DNA of 64,000 nt. It comes from Ectobius pallidus. Lineage: Eukaryota > Arthropoda > Insecta > Blattodea > Ectobiidae. This document shows positions 21,984 to 31,787 of this stretch, piece after piece. The notes beneath the pieces are model-generated. The model did no database searches. It had not been told where the DNA came from and saw only the letters and a list, made by a program, of their open reading frames with translations. Position 1 is the first letter of the stretch, and every line of letters begins with the position of its first letter. The position numbers and the translations under genes are program-made. The stretch spans positions 88,943,432 through 89,007,431 of the forward strand of contig CAXKWD010000009.1 of NCBI GenBank assembly GCA_964059195.1, written 5' to 3'.

Positions 21984-22147
21984 AGAAACAAGCCGACAAG
22001 CTGCCATGCAGCCCTGCTGGAGAAATTGCCGCTGAGGACGGCGTTTCCGTGAGCGAAGCTGATGGCTCCACTTCCTGCACGCTCCGTATCATCGCGAGAT
22101 GCGGGCTGACTGTACCTGTGCTCGGTGCTAAAGTGGCATATCTGTAG
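21984..22147 (+). CDS. Candidate terminal exon, function unknown
   Basis: A pyrimidine-rich stretch ending GGTAGTTCCTGCAG precedes 21984. The 162 bases that follow are conspicuously GC-rich and CpG-containing compared with the AT-rich flanks, and are open up to TAG at 22145-22147. After two split bases the peptide begins KQADKLPCSPAGEIAAEDGV and ends LTVPVLGAKVAYL. A second frame is open up to a GTGAGC donor-like site near 22049 and could instead be an internal exon (RNKPTSCHAALLEKLP). I recognise neither. The composition change could also mark an unrecognised repeat. Confidence 0.35.
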
Positions 22148-23080
22148 CTACATCTAATATTTCATTAAGCATTCTAAGGTAGTTGGAACTTCTACTAAAC
22201 CGTACAGTTCAGGAGCCATCGTATTAGCCGTGCCGTTTCGAATACATCGAGGTATAGCCTACAATAGGTTTGACCAGTGAACATAGGCTACTACACATAT
22301 TTGAGGGTTTATTGTACTGCGCATGAGCGTTGAATTAACAACTACCTAACCGAGTCTGGTTTTTGCTAGATAGATAAGATTTCGATAACTGTTCTATCGA
22401 CATTTTGTTTCGATATGTTACGGCTTATATATATGTATATTCTTATTTAAAGACAAACATGATTTTATATGTTTCGCGACATTCCTTGGATTTGTGAATC
22501 AATTCGCGTGGATTCGAGCTTCTTGGGGCACCTGTAATCGACGAATTCACAATGTGTGCATAGAAGGGAACTACTAAAGTGCGAAAAGTAGGCAATATAT
22601 AAATTTTTAGTTAAGCCTTTAAAAAATATTTGAGGTGACCTTATCTTAAGTCCTCTGAAATATCCCTTTGAATATCCATCGGGTTTTCCGAGGTGGAAAA
22701 ATGGAGGAATCACATACGTCAGTTCTTTTGTAAAGTAGAGTTTACAGTCCCAGGCTTTAGTGACAGCCCTCGGTTCTTTTGTGAACAAAATCTTCCTCTT
22801 TATTGTAAGTGTGACTTACATCCCTTGATGCTCCTTTTCCTCCATGAGTTTGCAGTTTGCTTATTTGTTTGTTTATTAGAGTTAAGAGAAGGTGAAGCGA
22901 TTTCCACGTATTTACCACTAACTCATTACGTAATAGTTACATTATTTTATAACAGCTGTAAACTTCTACATAGCTCTGTAAATGTCGCCGGTGTGACAGA
23001 ATGTTTTCCCGCGAGGGTTATTTTGCATGCCTGCAAATTAACAGACATGGACCTGTTGTATTTACGGATGTACAATTACC
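22148..23080. other. Unassigned, contains the longest open frame
   Basis: A 154-codon plus-strand frame (22693-23157) and an overlapping minus-strand frame (22465-22788) occupy this stretch. The plus frame ends inside a tRNA-like SINE head and has no recognisable domain, so I do not call it a gene. Confidence 0.4.
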
Positions 23081-23160
23081 ATCGCTTTGGCCGGGATCTA
23101 ATTCACTATCTTAGAAACAGAAATGCAGTGCCTTACCGACTGCACCACCCAGGATGACCC
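23081..23160 (-). repeat. Degenerate tRNA-like SINE head
   Basis: On the minus strand GGGTGGTGCAGTCGGTAAGG resembles an A-box region and GTGAATTAGATCCCGGCC a decayed B-box and T-stem. It ends where the next degenerate SINE body begins. Confidence 0.5.
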
Positions 23161-23470
23161 AATAGTTCCCATTGCTTACTTCAGATCTGGAGGCCAGATA
23201 CTAGAATTTTTTTAAGGCACGGAGGTTTGGCACGGAGTGCACCCAGATTCATGATGACAACTGAGAAGCTCTTCGAAAAATAATAGCAGCTCCATCAATA
23301 AAATTATAAGTACAAACTATTTTATCTTCCACAAGTGGATATGCTGACCATATGTTTGTCAACACTGTCACCTTCCATGAAGGTCGAGAGTAAATGTCAC
23401 AGTGGTTTATTAGTTCGTCCTGTCCACTACTTGGGTTGTAGCGTTAGGAATGTTTTAGTTTAGTTTTATT
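23161..23470 (+). repeat. Strongly decayed SINE family B copy
   Basis: It can be aligned by eye to the body of the 14398-14711 SINE: GGAGGTTTGGCACGGAGTGC, GAGAAGCTCTTCGAAAAATA, ATGCTGACCATATG, and GGGTTGTAGCGTTAGGAATG followed by TTTAGTTTAG. Divergence is high, so it is an old insertion. The tRNA head is missing or unrecognisable. Confidence 0.55.
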
Positions 23471-23569
23471 TAGCTTTTCATACAATCTCTCGTATAAAAA
23501 TAAACTGTCCAGTCTGACTGACCGATTCACCTCGCCCAGCCAGATCCGCTGAAGCTATAATTAAGAAAT

Positions 23570-24130
23570 TTGGACAGTAATTTTATTTTACAATATACAT
23601 ACTTGTTAAGAAGGTTTTTTTTTAATTCAACGCCAAAAGAGGACATAACGGAATTCAAAGTTTAGATGAAGAAATATTTTTTAACGGTATTATTACTTTA
23701 AAACTTGTTAAAAGTAGTCCAAAACATAAATAATTAAACATGTATTTCTCTATCTTTTTTTGGGAGGGGGGAATCAACCCTTAAGGGGGTGGAAAGAGTT
23801 GTAAAGTTTGTATCGTAAAACATATTTTATGATGGAATTTTCTCGAAACATAGCATAAATACTTTAAACACAAGTAATGAAACAGGTATTTCACCATTTT
23901 TCAAAAATTGAAACCCTAAGGGGTTTACAAACGAAAAAGAGTCATAAAGAAGTGCAAAGCGTATACGGAGAAACATTATAGTAATCTTCCACTTACTCTT
24001 TTATAACATTAGTCAGTGATTTTTAAAAAATTTGTAAAATCTAAGAATTAAGGATTGGAGTACCATGGGAAGATTATTTCTATCAAATTATGAAATCCAT
24101 GCGAGCGAAACTACGTGTAACAGCTAGTAA
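23570..24130 (+). repeat. Probable non-coding transposon ending in CAGCTAGTA
   Basis: It contains AATCAACCCTTAAGGGGGTG and, later, AAACCCTAAGGGGTTT, followed at its right end by ATCCATGCGAGCGAAACTAC and GTGTAACAGCTAGTA. The final phrase resembles a widespread insect repeat terminus that I recall as CGAGCGAAG..GCGGGTAACAGCTAGT. Whether it is a Helitron-type CTAG end or a LINE tail I cannot decide. Confidence 0.4.
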
Positions 24131-24944
24131 GATTAATTTTGTATGCTATGAACCATGTTTCCCAATGTTTCAAATGCTTCGTAGAAATAGTCCTCTTTTC
24201 AGAACCACCGTAGGCCTTTAATAGAGGGGACAGCTCTATGAGGGAGACAGAAATAGGAAGGCAGATAGGCAAGACAGACATTCTCTTATGCACGCTTTTA
24301 TATCTTACTTCTCCCTTACACTGTATAAACCTTAAAGGGAAGTTCGGTATTTTACATGTGAATTTGCATAATCAGTATGGTAATATACTATCGTAAAATC
24401 TATTTCAATTAAAACATGCAATGCACACTTTAGAAACTTTACTCGTCGTTTCTTTACAAGAATCTCAATTACTAGATGTTGGTTAAGTATTCAGAAAGTT
24501 AATTTCGGAGTTGTGTCTGGAGTTTAAAGTAATATACCAAAGTAGTGAACTAACTTATTTATTATTAATCAGTTACCTATAACTTATTGTTTTTGCATGG
24601 GAAACTTTCATTATAAGCGCGTATTATTATTTCCTGTAGCTCCCAAAATGAAATATTGTGCATACTGAGTGGAAGTGAGATTACTGCAGTTTTTTGGCAC
24701 TTTTTTATAAGTGTGAGTTTTCAAATTCTTGCGAGTGTTTCTTGTTAAAAATAACGGATAGATGTTCCTATTACCATGATGGAAAAACTCCTGTTAGAGA
24801 AGTGTACATACTGCTTACCCGATTCTTTCTTAACATGATGTTGTGACGGTATTTTTTTTTCTTTTTGAATAGTTCTAAGGCTCACTGAATTAAATTGAAA
24901 CAGATTGTAGAGAGGCCAAAGAGATCACCAAACCTGACTCCAAG
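24131..24944. other. AT-rich, unassigned
   Basis: No supported feature. The small minus-strand frame at 24111-24293 has no recognised domain. Confidence 0.5.
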
Positions 24945-25160
24945 TGGAGGTTTCTGTTTTGATGTGAATTTTGTTACGCTTATTTTCCTAGAGAGAGCAG
25001 AGGGAAAGGTGGTAAGCCCATCGCCCCTTAACCCCCCTCCGGAAACTAAGGTATTACTTGGACGTGAAAGGGCCGAGAAATTTTGTCCAGAGGCTCTAAT
25101 TTAGGCTTGGAGTGCTTTTACGTGCCATAAATCTACGACACGGGTCCCCCAGCTTAAAGA
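24945..25160 (+). repeat. Dispersed repeat (family G), copy 1
   Basis: Phrases GTGAATTTTGTTACGCTTAT, GTATTACTTGGACGTGAAAG and GAGGCTCTAATTTAGGCTTG, then CACGGG..CCCAGC, recur in the same order on the minus strand at 33165-33365. A related peptide frame is partly open in both copies (VNFVTLIF...), which hints at an old coding origin, but no domain is recognised. Confidence 0.65.
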
Positions 25161-25950
25161 AATACCTTGTATGACGTACATAATTTTTTTATAATTACAT
25201 TTATTATAACTGATGTTAATGTTTTATTTGAAAGTATAAATGGGGAAGAATTTGTGTTCATTCTGCACTCATCGTGTTGAGTGTCACTGGGTTTTACTGA
25301 GAGAAGCGTTCCTAGAAATTATACTTGATTTACGTTCTATGTGGAAGGGGTTTCGGCCAGTGAAATTCCCATGGTATTAGGCTTGAAGTATTTATTATAC
25401 CCCCATCGTAATGAACTTAGAGAGGGAGGCAGGCTGTGCTGGTGGAATTTTTAAGTTTACTCCCCAAGTGATCGAAATGAAGATATGTTGACCATGGCCG
25501 ATACGACCACCTTGGATATTACATAGTTGCAGAATGCAAAAGAGGCTGATATGGTTTTAACCAACAATTATTGGGTACTGTGGTTAAATTGCTATCGTGG
25601 TCAAAGCGATTGGAATTTATTGGCGAGGCAGCTATACATGGAATATAGCTGTTGGTAATAAACTACCCAATGCTTACACACTGCTATTTTGTACATGGCA
25701 TACTGTGGAAGAGTATGAAGTACAACTTGGAATTGACCCACTGTTACAGATCCATATGAACACATCAATCACATATTAGTTTAAAAGAAGATGTATTCGT
25801 TTTATTGTAAAATAAGTTATACTCATAAAATCTTATGTAAAACGCTAAACTTCCTCTACCCCCCAAAAAAGTTCTAGCTATTAATGGAATTTATTATTAT
25901 ATATTAAAACCTTATAATATAGGCGTAATAAAATATACATATTAATATAT
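25161..25950. other. Unassigned
   Basis: A 60-codon frame (25597-25779) with WRGSYTWNIAVGN is open but has no recognised domain or splice pair. Confidence 0.4.
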
Positions 25951-25954
25951 TAAG

Positions 25955-26580
25955 CAATTCGTGTAGGAAAATTAAACAAAATCATTAGAGCCGTTTTCGA
26001 GAAAATCGACAGAAATGAAATTCTCTTTACTACAAAGTGGTTGTAAAATTAACAGGATGTCGTTGCCACATTTCGAATAATGCAATAATATTTTAATAAG
26101 ATTTTGCTCCAAAAAATTCCTAACCCAAATAAAATCTGATATAATGCACTCACGCAACTTTCTTTATCCAAAGAATTCACTTCACATTCTGATGTAAAAT
26201 GAGAGGCCGTATTGCAAAGAGCACTTATTTATTTCTTTCAACCTTATGGAAAGCTTTATTGTCCACCAGGCAAGACTGAGTTTTTAGAAATAGTGGGTGG
26301 CCCTTCAGAGAATTTTTTCCCAGAAAAGTTTCAAATAAAAAAGCAAAAGCATCTTCTGTACAAAATTTAAACAGACCATTAGAGCAGTGTCGCGAAAAAT
26401 GAAATTTTCTTCATGTAATGTCCCCTTAAAAATAATAAAAAGACGTCGCTTATCTGTGTATCACATCCTCAAAAGTTACCCAACCCAAATACAAAATTTT
26501 GTTTTAATATGATTTTCAGTTCTGGAGCTAAGCTGTTCACAGACTCACACACAGACATGTTTCTGAAAATAATATTTTTG
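25955..26580 (+). repeat. Dispersed repeat (family E), copy 1
   Basis: Modules include AGAGCCGTTTTCGAGAAAAT, CACATTCTGATGTAAAATGA, GAGGCCGTATTGCAAAGAGC, CACCAGGCAAGACTGAGTTT and a 3' part with AGCTGTTCACAGACTCACAC. The same modules appear at 46.93-47.18, 47.48-47.80 and 50.11-50.58 kb. Within this copy the AGAGC/GTGTCGCGAAAAATG module is repeated near 26370-26400. The terminal phrase about a CACAGAC-ACACA run resembles the ends of some insect LINEs, but the class is not established. Confidence 0.65.
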
Positions 26581-26705
26581 GATTCAGGATACCTCAAAAT
26601 CTGTATTTATGTTTGAGATACTCGCCTGATGTGGAAAATCATTTTCGAATTTGGGGTTCGATAACCTGTATTACCTATGGCAAGGGCAGAGGAGAGCCCA
26701 CAGTA

Positions 26706-26928
26706 AGGCTGGGCGCAAGTTGAGACGTAGTTTGGTGAGGTGAGGTGAGGTGAGGTGAGGTGAGGTGTCTCACCGTGAGTTTCTGTAGAACACAGAAATA
26801 AATACAACCTTCGTCACCTCACCCTGCGTGCATACATTCGCTGATGTATTTATTTCTGTGTTTCACAGAAACTCACGGTGAGTCACCTCACCTCATCTCA
26901 CCAAAATGCGTCCAACTTTCGCCCAGCC
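26706..26928. mobile_element. Palindromic MITE with (TGAGG)n expansion
   Basis: Arms of about 100 bp are near-perfect inverted repeats: GGCTGGGCGCAAGTTGAGAC at left, GGCTGGGCGAAAGTTGGACG read from the right. Both continue through GGTGAGGTGAGGTG, CTCACCGTGAGTTTCTGT and AACACAGAAATAAATACA. The left arm carries extra GGTGA units. TA dinucleotides sit at 26704-26705 and 26929-26930, suggesting a Tc1/mariner-type target, with one unmatched A at left. It would form a long hairpin. No coding frame. Confidence 0.8.
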
Positions 26929-26934
26929 TACAGA

Positions 26935-27534
26935 TTTGAGAGAACTAAGATACTCGCCTGATGGGAAAAAACATTACATACTGCGTTTTTCATAGGAGTG
27001 GCCCTAGCTACCTCACCGCAATTATGACAGTAAAGATCCCTCAAAGATTTAGAAAATTTATCTTTGCTTTATGAAGCCAGGCTCAAAATTTCAAAAATGA
27101 AGTGTGAACATTTTCAGTCATTAAAATGAGTATCCAGAAAGACTTCCACAACTTCTATGTTAATTCACCTTATGAGATCAGATCCTAGCTCTGAAGATGT
27201 ATTTTCAGTGATTTTTATTCAGCTATTTCTCTGAGTTTTGAATAGAAATTTCATTGACTTAAGCTAATTATAAAATAAATTTAATGCGTTTAGCATTTGA
27301 TATTGTGGCAGTAATTTTAATATTAAGAAAGGAATATCAGTGCATTTTTCCTATATTTTCTATTTAATATTTTATACACAGGCCTAGTTAAGATTGTAGG
27401 AGACCTAATAACAAAATTGTGCATTTACACAGACTTGTAAAACAATAAAGAATGCAATATTATGGAGGTTTTAATTCTTTTAAATTTTAGAAAAATTCGT
27501 AACTCATTACAAGTGTTTCAGATCATTAGTTAGA
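26935..27534. other. AT-rich, unassigned
   Basis: No supported feature; it would lie downstream of the minus-strand candidate gene. Confidence 0.5.
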
Positions 27535-27551
27535 AAAATCTGCCAACTCCC

Positions 27552-27557
27552 TTTATT
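27552..27557 (-). promoter_or_regulatory. Polyadenylation signal AATAAA
   Basis: TTTATT on the plus strand reads AATAAA on the minus strand, about 100 bases past the stop codon of the candidate terminal exon at 27659-27737. Spacing and strand fit a 3' UTR. Confidence 0.45.
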
Positions 27558-27658
27558 TAAATAAATAACACTATATTATTTAACATCTTCATAATGTAAT
27601 GTAACATAAAACATAATTCTAATTTAACAGTTATGAGGCTTCTGAATTTTATACACCA

Positions 27659-27737
27659 TTAATAATTTTGTCTTTGCTGTAACTGATCAATGAACTCATC
27701 TTTCTTCAGCTGGGGCTGCGGGCTGGTGGGGGGGCAT
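27659..27737 (-). CDS. Candidate terminal coding exon (gene on minus strand)
   Basis: On the minus strand, a T-rich tract ending TTTTTTCTATTTACAG is a strong acceptor just before 27737. The exon starts with the GC-rich run ATGCCCCCCCACCAGCCCGC. Two readings are possible. With one split base it reads CPPTSPQPQLKKDEFIDQLQ and then QRQNY before TAA at 27659-27661. In phase 0 it reads MPPHQPAAPAEER and stops earlier, at about 27696. The phase-0 reading joins in frame to the donor at 29879 (...SPRFWD/MPPHQ...). AATAAA follows about 100 bases downstream. The protein is not recognised. The coherent set of acceptor, composition shift, stop and polyadenylation signal is the evidence. Confidence 0.45.
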
Positions 27738-28431
27738 CTGTAAATAGAAAAAAATACATTATTTTAATGAGGAATTTCGGAGGGGAGCGATTATTCTATT
27801 GTTTCAAAATAATTGCCAAATAGCCTGCCTAAAGGATTATTAAGAAAGTAAAAATAGAAAGTAGACTGTAAAATAGGCCAGACAGACCCCAAAGTCGGAC
27901 AAAGATTCCATGATCATAGGCAAGATTTTAGACTAAACAAAGTTAAATCCGTTTTCACTAAACACCTGATTACGAAAAAATACATAGGGTACTATAGAAA
28001 ATACGCTTGGAATTAAATATATATAACACAGAGATTTAGAACTTCACTTGAATCGCTTGAATTTTATAAACATAGAATATTAAACGCCGAAATGCATATT
28101 CAAAACAATATCTTGGGAATACTACAAACAACTACTGCCTAGTGTATTCCGAAATATCTCATCTTGATCCACGAAGAAGCAACACTGCCACAAGTCATTC
28201 TTTTTTTCATTTTTTTGGAACTTTATTTAACAACATGCTCCATTACAATGTGTAACACTACATGTTCTGGTTTACATCGGTGTTTAAAGTGTTTACACTA
28301 TTTGGCTACATGAACAACGTTGCACACTTATAACCATGCTTCAATATAGTGAAATTTACATTTCATTTAAAGAAAGGTTCAAAAGTTATAATAATTGAAG
28401 TGACTCTACACGTCTCAACACTAAACTCCGT
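27738..28431. other. Putative intron segment, AT-rich
   Basis: If the minus-strand gene model is right this is intron. No other feature is seen. Confidence 0.35.
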
Positions 28432-28690
28432 GGCGCGACATCCCTGAAGGGACAAGACCTACCACCCGACCGCTGCGTCATCTGCCAGAGGCAGATGGCA
28501 GGATTGGGGGCATGTGGTCAGCATGCCGACACTACGGCCGTTAATGGTAGTTTCCATGACCGGAGCCGCTACTTCTCTTCAAGTAGCCCCTCAATTTGAA
28601 TCACGAGGCTGAGTTCGCCCCTACCAGACCTCCCTACCTCAGAAAAAGCCAAGGAGGTACCGACAACGCCGGTGGCCAGAGTCGCAATAT
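28432..28690 (-). repeat. SINE family B copy, head degenerate
   Basis: The minus-strand body matches 14398-14711 in order: GGAGGTCTGGTAGGGGCGAA, CTTGAAGAGAAGTAGCGGCT, GACCACATGCCCCCAATCCT, and CCACGGAGTTTAGTG. Around 28645-28685 the tRNA-like head is replaced by GACAACGCCGGTGGCCAGAG, with no B-box, so the head is deleted or scrambled. Confidence 0.85.
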
Positions 28691-28896
28691 CCACATCACT
28701 TGACCTTTATTTGCTAGTATAACGTAAAACTTTGACTGACCGAGAGTGGCCCACAGGGATTTTTCCAGTATTACCATGAATTTGTTTCGATTCCAGATAA
28801 TGAATTTTAAAAATCTGCAGCACAATTTTATTCATTAGAATTAGAATTAGAATTAGCCCACAAGCATCCCACAGCGGGCAAGGGCCTCCTGGCATA
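28691..28896. other. Repeat-like flank split by the next element
   Basis: A short (AATTAG)n tract (about 28838-28856) and CCCACAAGCATCCCACAGCG precede the inverted-repeat element. GGGTGGCTGACTCG follows it at 29747, so the element probably landed inside an older repeat. Confidence 0.4.
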
Positions 28897-28902
28897 CCAG
28901 GG

Positions 28903-29743
28903 CCCTATTTCATAAAACTCTACAGGTGTGACAAATACGACAATTATGTCAAGTCTGACAAATTTGTCAATATGTCACGACAATTGTATTTTTCATAAAC
29001 ATTACAATTTTTCCTTACATTACAGGCAAATTAATGTAAATTGTCAGACTAAAAGAACCCATTTCATAAACGCGACAATTTTATGTCAAACCTAAAGATT
29101 ACTTTAGTACACTGTAGATGGCTCTCACATACGTGTCTCAACATTGAATATGATACCTAAGCAATCGATTATTACTATCGAAAATAATTGTATTAAAAGA
29201 GAAATATAATTAAAAGTCACTGAAATTGAAAGTTAGGTTAATCCATTGCCTAAAAACACTGGGTGGTTTCATGTCTATTTCTTCACCACTTTCACTACTA
29301 CCAATATCACTACTACTAGTGTTCATTATTAACAAGACAATTTAGCAAGTTTATTAACAAAGTTTAAATCACAAGAAAGTTTGCCAAGTTATGCCACACA
29401 TTTACATAACCTACTCTGTTAGACTACATATGAAAGATTGCCGGCCACTTCTGTAATGACAATTCTACATTTTTTGTAAATTTGTAAATATGTCAGCAAA
29501 AATTAATGTTTCATAAATGATAGGTATCCTAAGATTTGACATATTTGTCAGACTTTTACCTGTAAACTCAAAAGTTTTGAGAAACAACAATATGTAAAAT
29601 TGTCATACAAATCTACAAAATTGTCATGACATTTATGTAAAGATGTCAGCTTTTATGAAAAACACAATTGTCAAAATGTAAACCTGTTAGACAATTTTAT
29701 GTCACCTGTCACCTGTAAAATTGTAACTTTTATGAAATAGGGC
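28903..29743. mobile_element. 841-bp inverted-repeat DNA element, TGTCA-rich
   Basis: The ends (G)CCCTATTTCATAAAA are inverted at both termini, within GGGCCC palindromes. CCAGGG occurs directly outside each end (28897-28902, 29744-29749) and may be the target duplication. The outer 200 bases on each side carry about eighteen TGTCA/TGACA pentamers in both orientations. The centre holds a 38-codon minus-strand frame (29210-29326) starting MNTSSSDIGSSESGEEIDMK, an acidic serine-rich peptide ending in RQWINLTFNFSDF, which may be a leftover of a transposase N-terminus. The superfamily is not determined. Confidence 0.75.
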
Positions 29744-29749
29744 CCAGGG

Positions 29750-29879
29750 TGGCTGACTCGTTGAAGGAACGTTTCAGGCTAGCCTCAACTGAGAACGCTA
29801 CAAGGCAGCAATTAGTTTAAATTCTTTCAAAATCTGTTGTGTCAAAACAGAATCACGTTCTGAACATGTACTTACTTAC
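29750..29879. other. Putative intron segment next to a splice donor
   Basis: The donor GTAAGTAAGTAC on the minus strand starts at 29879. The remainder carries no recognised feature. Confidence 0.4.
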
Positions 29880-30680
29880 ATCCCAAAATCGGGGACTGTC
29901 CGTGAAATCAGCAACATAGGGCACCTTAGGGACGATAATATTTTCCGTCGTGTATATCCTAATTGGTATGAACCTACTAGTACAACTTCCTTGCCTAACA
30001 GTAATACCAGTACGAAGTACAGGATATTTTGCTTGGAATAATTTTTCTAGATTTCTTAATATTTCATCTGGAATGTTTTCAAAATAATTTTGTGTTTCTA
30101 TCGACATGGAAAATTCAGAAAGAAAACGTTCTTTTGTCAACAAAATCAATTTTAAATTAATCACTTTTGAATCTCAGGTTCGATCATATTTTCCGTCCTG
30201 TGTCTAATAATTTGTATAAACCTACTAGTACAACTTCCTTGCCTAACAGTAATACCCGTACTAAGTACAGGATATTTTGCTTGGATTAATTTTTCTAGAT
30301 TTCTTAATATTTCACCTTGAATTTTTTCAAAATAATTTTGTGTTTCTATCGACATGGAAAATTCAGAATGAAAACGTTCTTTTGTCAACAAAATCAATTT
30401 TAAATTAATCACTTTTGAATCTCAGGTTCCATAATATTTTCCGTCCTGTGTCTCCTAATTGGTATAAACCTACTAGTACAACTTCCCTGCTTAACAGTAA
30501 TACTTGTGCGAAGTACAGGAAATTTTCTTGGGATAATTTTTCTAGATTTCTTAATATTTCACCTTGAATTTTTAAAAAATAATTTTGTGTTTCTATCGAC
30601 ATGGAAAATTCAGAATAAAAACGTTCTTTTATCAATAAAATCAATTTTAAATTAATCACTTTTGAATCTCCGTACGCCAT
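29880..30680 (-). pseudogene. Candidate exon with a threefold 247-bp tandem duplication
   Basis: On the minus strand an ATG at 30680 in a fair context (AAGCAATGG) opens MAYGDSKVINLKLILLIKER. Three head-to-tail units follow (about 30672-30427, 30426-30179, 30178-29930). Each encodes a version of NLKLILL-KERF-SEFSMS, IETQNYF-KI-GEILRNLEKL, QAKYPVL-TGITVRQGSCTS and RFIPI. The first unit has lost one base, shifting it into a stop; the second stops at its junction with the third. Only the last unit continues: TENIIVPKVPYVADFTDSPR then FWD, ending at the strong donor GAT/GTAAGTAAG. The original exon was therefore probably a single copy, now broken by triplication. In this state the protein is unlikely to be made intact. 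No family is recognised. Three copies that keep much the same peptide argue for a coding origin. Confidence 0.5.
29930..30672 (-). repeat. Tandem triplication, period 247-248 bp
   Basis: The phrase ACTTTTGAATCTC recurs at about 30163, 30411 and 30658, and ACCTACTAGTACAACTTCC at about 29969, 30221 and 30467. By eye, identity between units is roughly 90 percent. Junctions share GAGATTC, suggesting a short-homology origin. Confidence 0.92.
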
Positions 30681-31619
30681 TGCTTTTACAATATGCTGAT
30701 GTAGAAAAGTGAGCGAAAATCTGAAAAAAAAAGTTCGTGTTGTGTAATGAAATAAAGTCTTTCAATTCGCAGGGAAATACTGCTCCGACATAAACCATGT
30801 CAGCGTGTTTCTCACAAAACGGCGGAGTTTTATATAACCGTAATGACAGATTCATTAATTCACAACAGCTTTGAGTATTTTGTCCTTAATATTTCGTTCA
30901 ACAGCAGCAGAGGCATGAAGAAGAATTAACAACACTCCCCTACACCATTCATGTCACGTACGAACATTGCTGACCATGCAACACGTACAACATGGAAATT
31001 CTGAAGAGAGCGGATGTATTTCCATGCTAAAATGTATATTCAGCAACAAACCTCAAAATACAGGATGTCTCTAAAGTCAGGGAGTTTAAGATAATATAAA
31101 TGTGGAGCGAATTAAGCAAAATTTGTAACGTTTCCTCACTGCCATAAATTTATCTATTTGCATTATACACACGCATTGACTTTAAGATAACTTACCATAT
31201 TTGTAGTGTCAAATATTCATAACAGTTACAAAGAGCTGTGAACTAGTTACACGTTCAACAGCTGTTTTCAAGATCTGTTTCCTTCTTTATAATTTTTTTC
31301 AATTTGCGTAATCTTACTCTTTCAAGGAATGTTTCTAACCTATTTCATTACTAACAGAAGTAGATTGATTTCCTCGTTTTTTAAATTGAACCCAGTTTCC
31401 GTTTCGAACCTCTTCCACGTCTTTATTGGGAATTCATCCAGGATCCCTCCATCCCAGCGGCCTGGCAGCAGCAAACAACAATCATTAAATTTAATAACCA
31501 TGTCAAAGAAACAGTTTATTAAAAGGCAGATTATTATCGAATAGGACAATGTAGGATCGGTCATTAGCGTGAACTCTTGTTACATTTATAGATATATGCA
31601 TATGAATAATATGCATTCG
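30681..31619. other. Upstream flank of the candidate gene, unassigned
   Basis: A minus-strand frame (30652-30855) overlaps the candidate start in another frame. ATACAGGATGTCTCTAAAGT at 31060 resembles the 5' terminus of mariner-like elements, but no partner end was found. Overlapping frames at 31329-31564 on both strands have no recognised domain. Confidence 0.4.
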
Positions 31620-31753
31620 TGTACCACAGATTTTTGTCTCTGTTGGAGATTACATGATAATATTATAGGAAAAAAATTCCTCTGACACTGGGACTTAAAC
31701 CCAGGACCTTTGGTTATCCGTGCCAATGCTCTTACGAACTGAGCTACGCCATA
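31620..31753 (-). repeat. tRNA-derived SINE (family A), copy 2
   Basis: The tRNA-like head occupies 31681-31753 on the minus strand, with GGCGTAGCTCAG, anticodon-stem TTGGC/GCCAA, and the B-box GGTTTAAGTCC. Its tail (TTTTTTTCCTATAATATTAT, then CATGTAAT) matches copy 1 at 206-240. It lies head-to-head with the next copy. Confidence 0.85.
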
Positions 31754-31787
31754 GGAGAGAGGTTCTCTCTGGCGCTGTGAGTTCAAC

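Noticed and set aside
22693..23157. 154-codon open frame, the longest in the window
   Set aside because: No recognisable domain, it runs into a tRNA-like SINE head, overlaps a minus-strand frame, and has no splice or promoter support.
28835..28858. (AATTAG)n as a telomere-type repeat
   Set aside because: The unit differs from the insect telomere repeat TTAGG and the run is only about four units.
29930..30672. CRISPR-like or satellite array
   Set aside because: Only three 247-bp units without spacers; better explained as tandem duplication of an exon.
31329..31564. Overlapping frames on both strands, including LPGRWDGGILDEFP on the minus strand
   Set aside because: Mutually overlapping with no recognised family and no splice support; could be a repeat fragment but no second copy is present.
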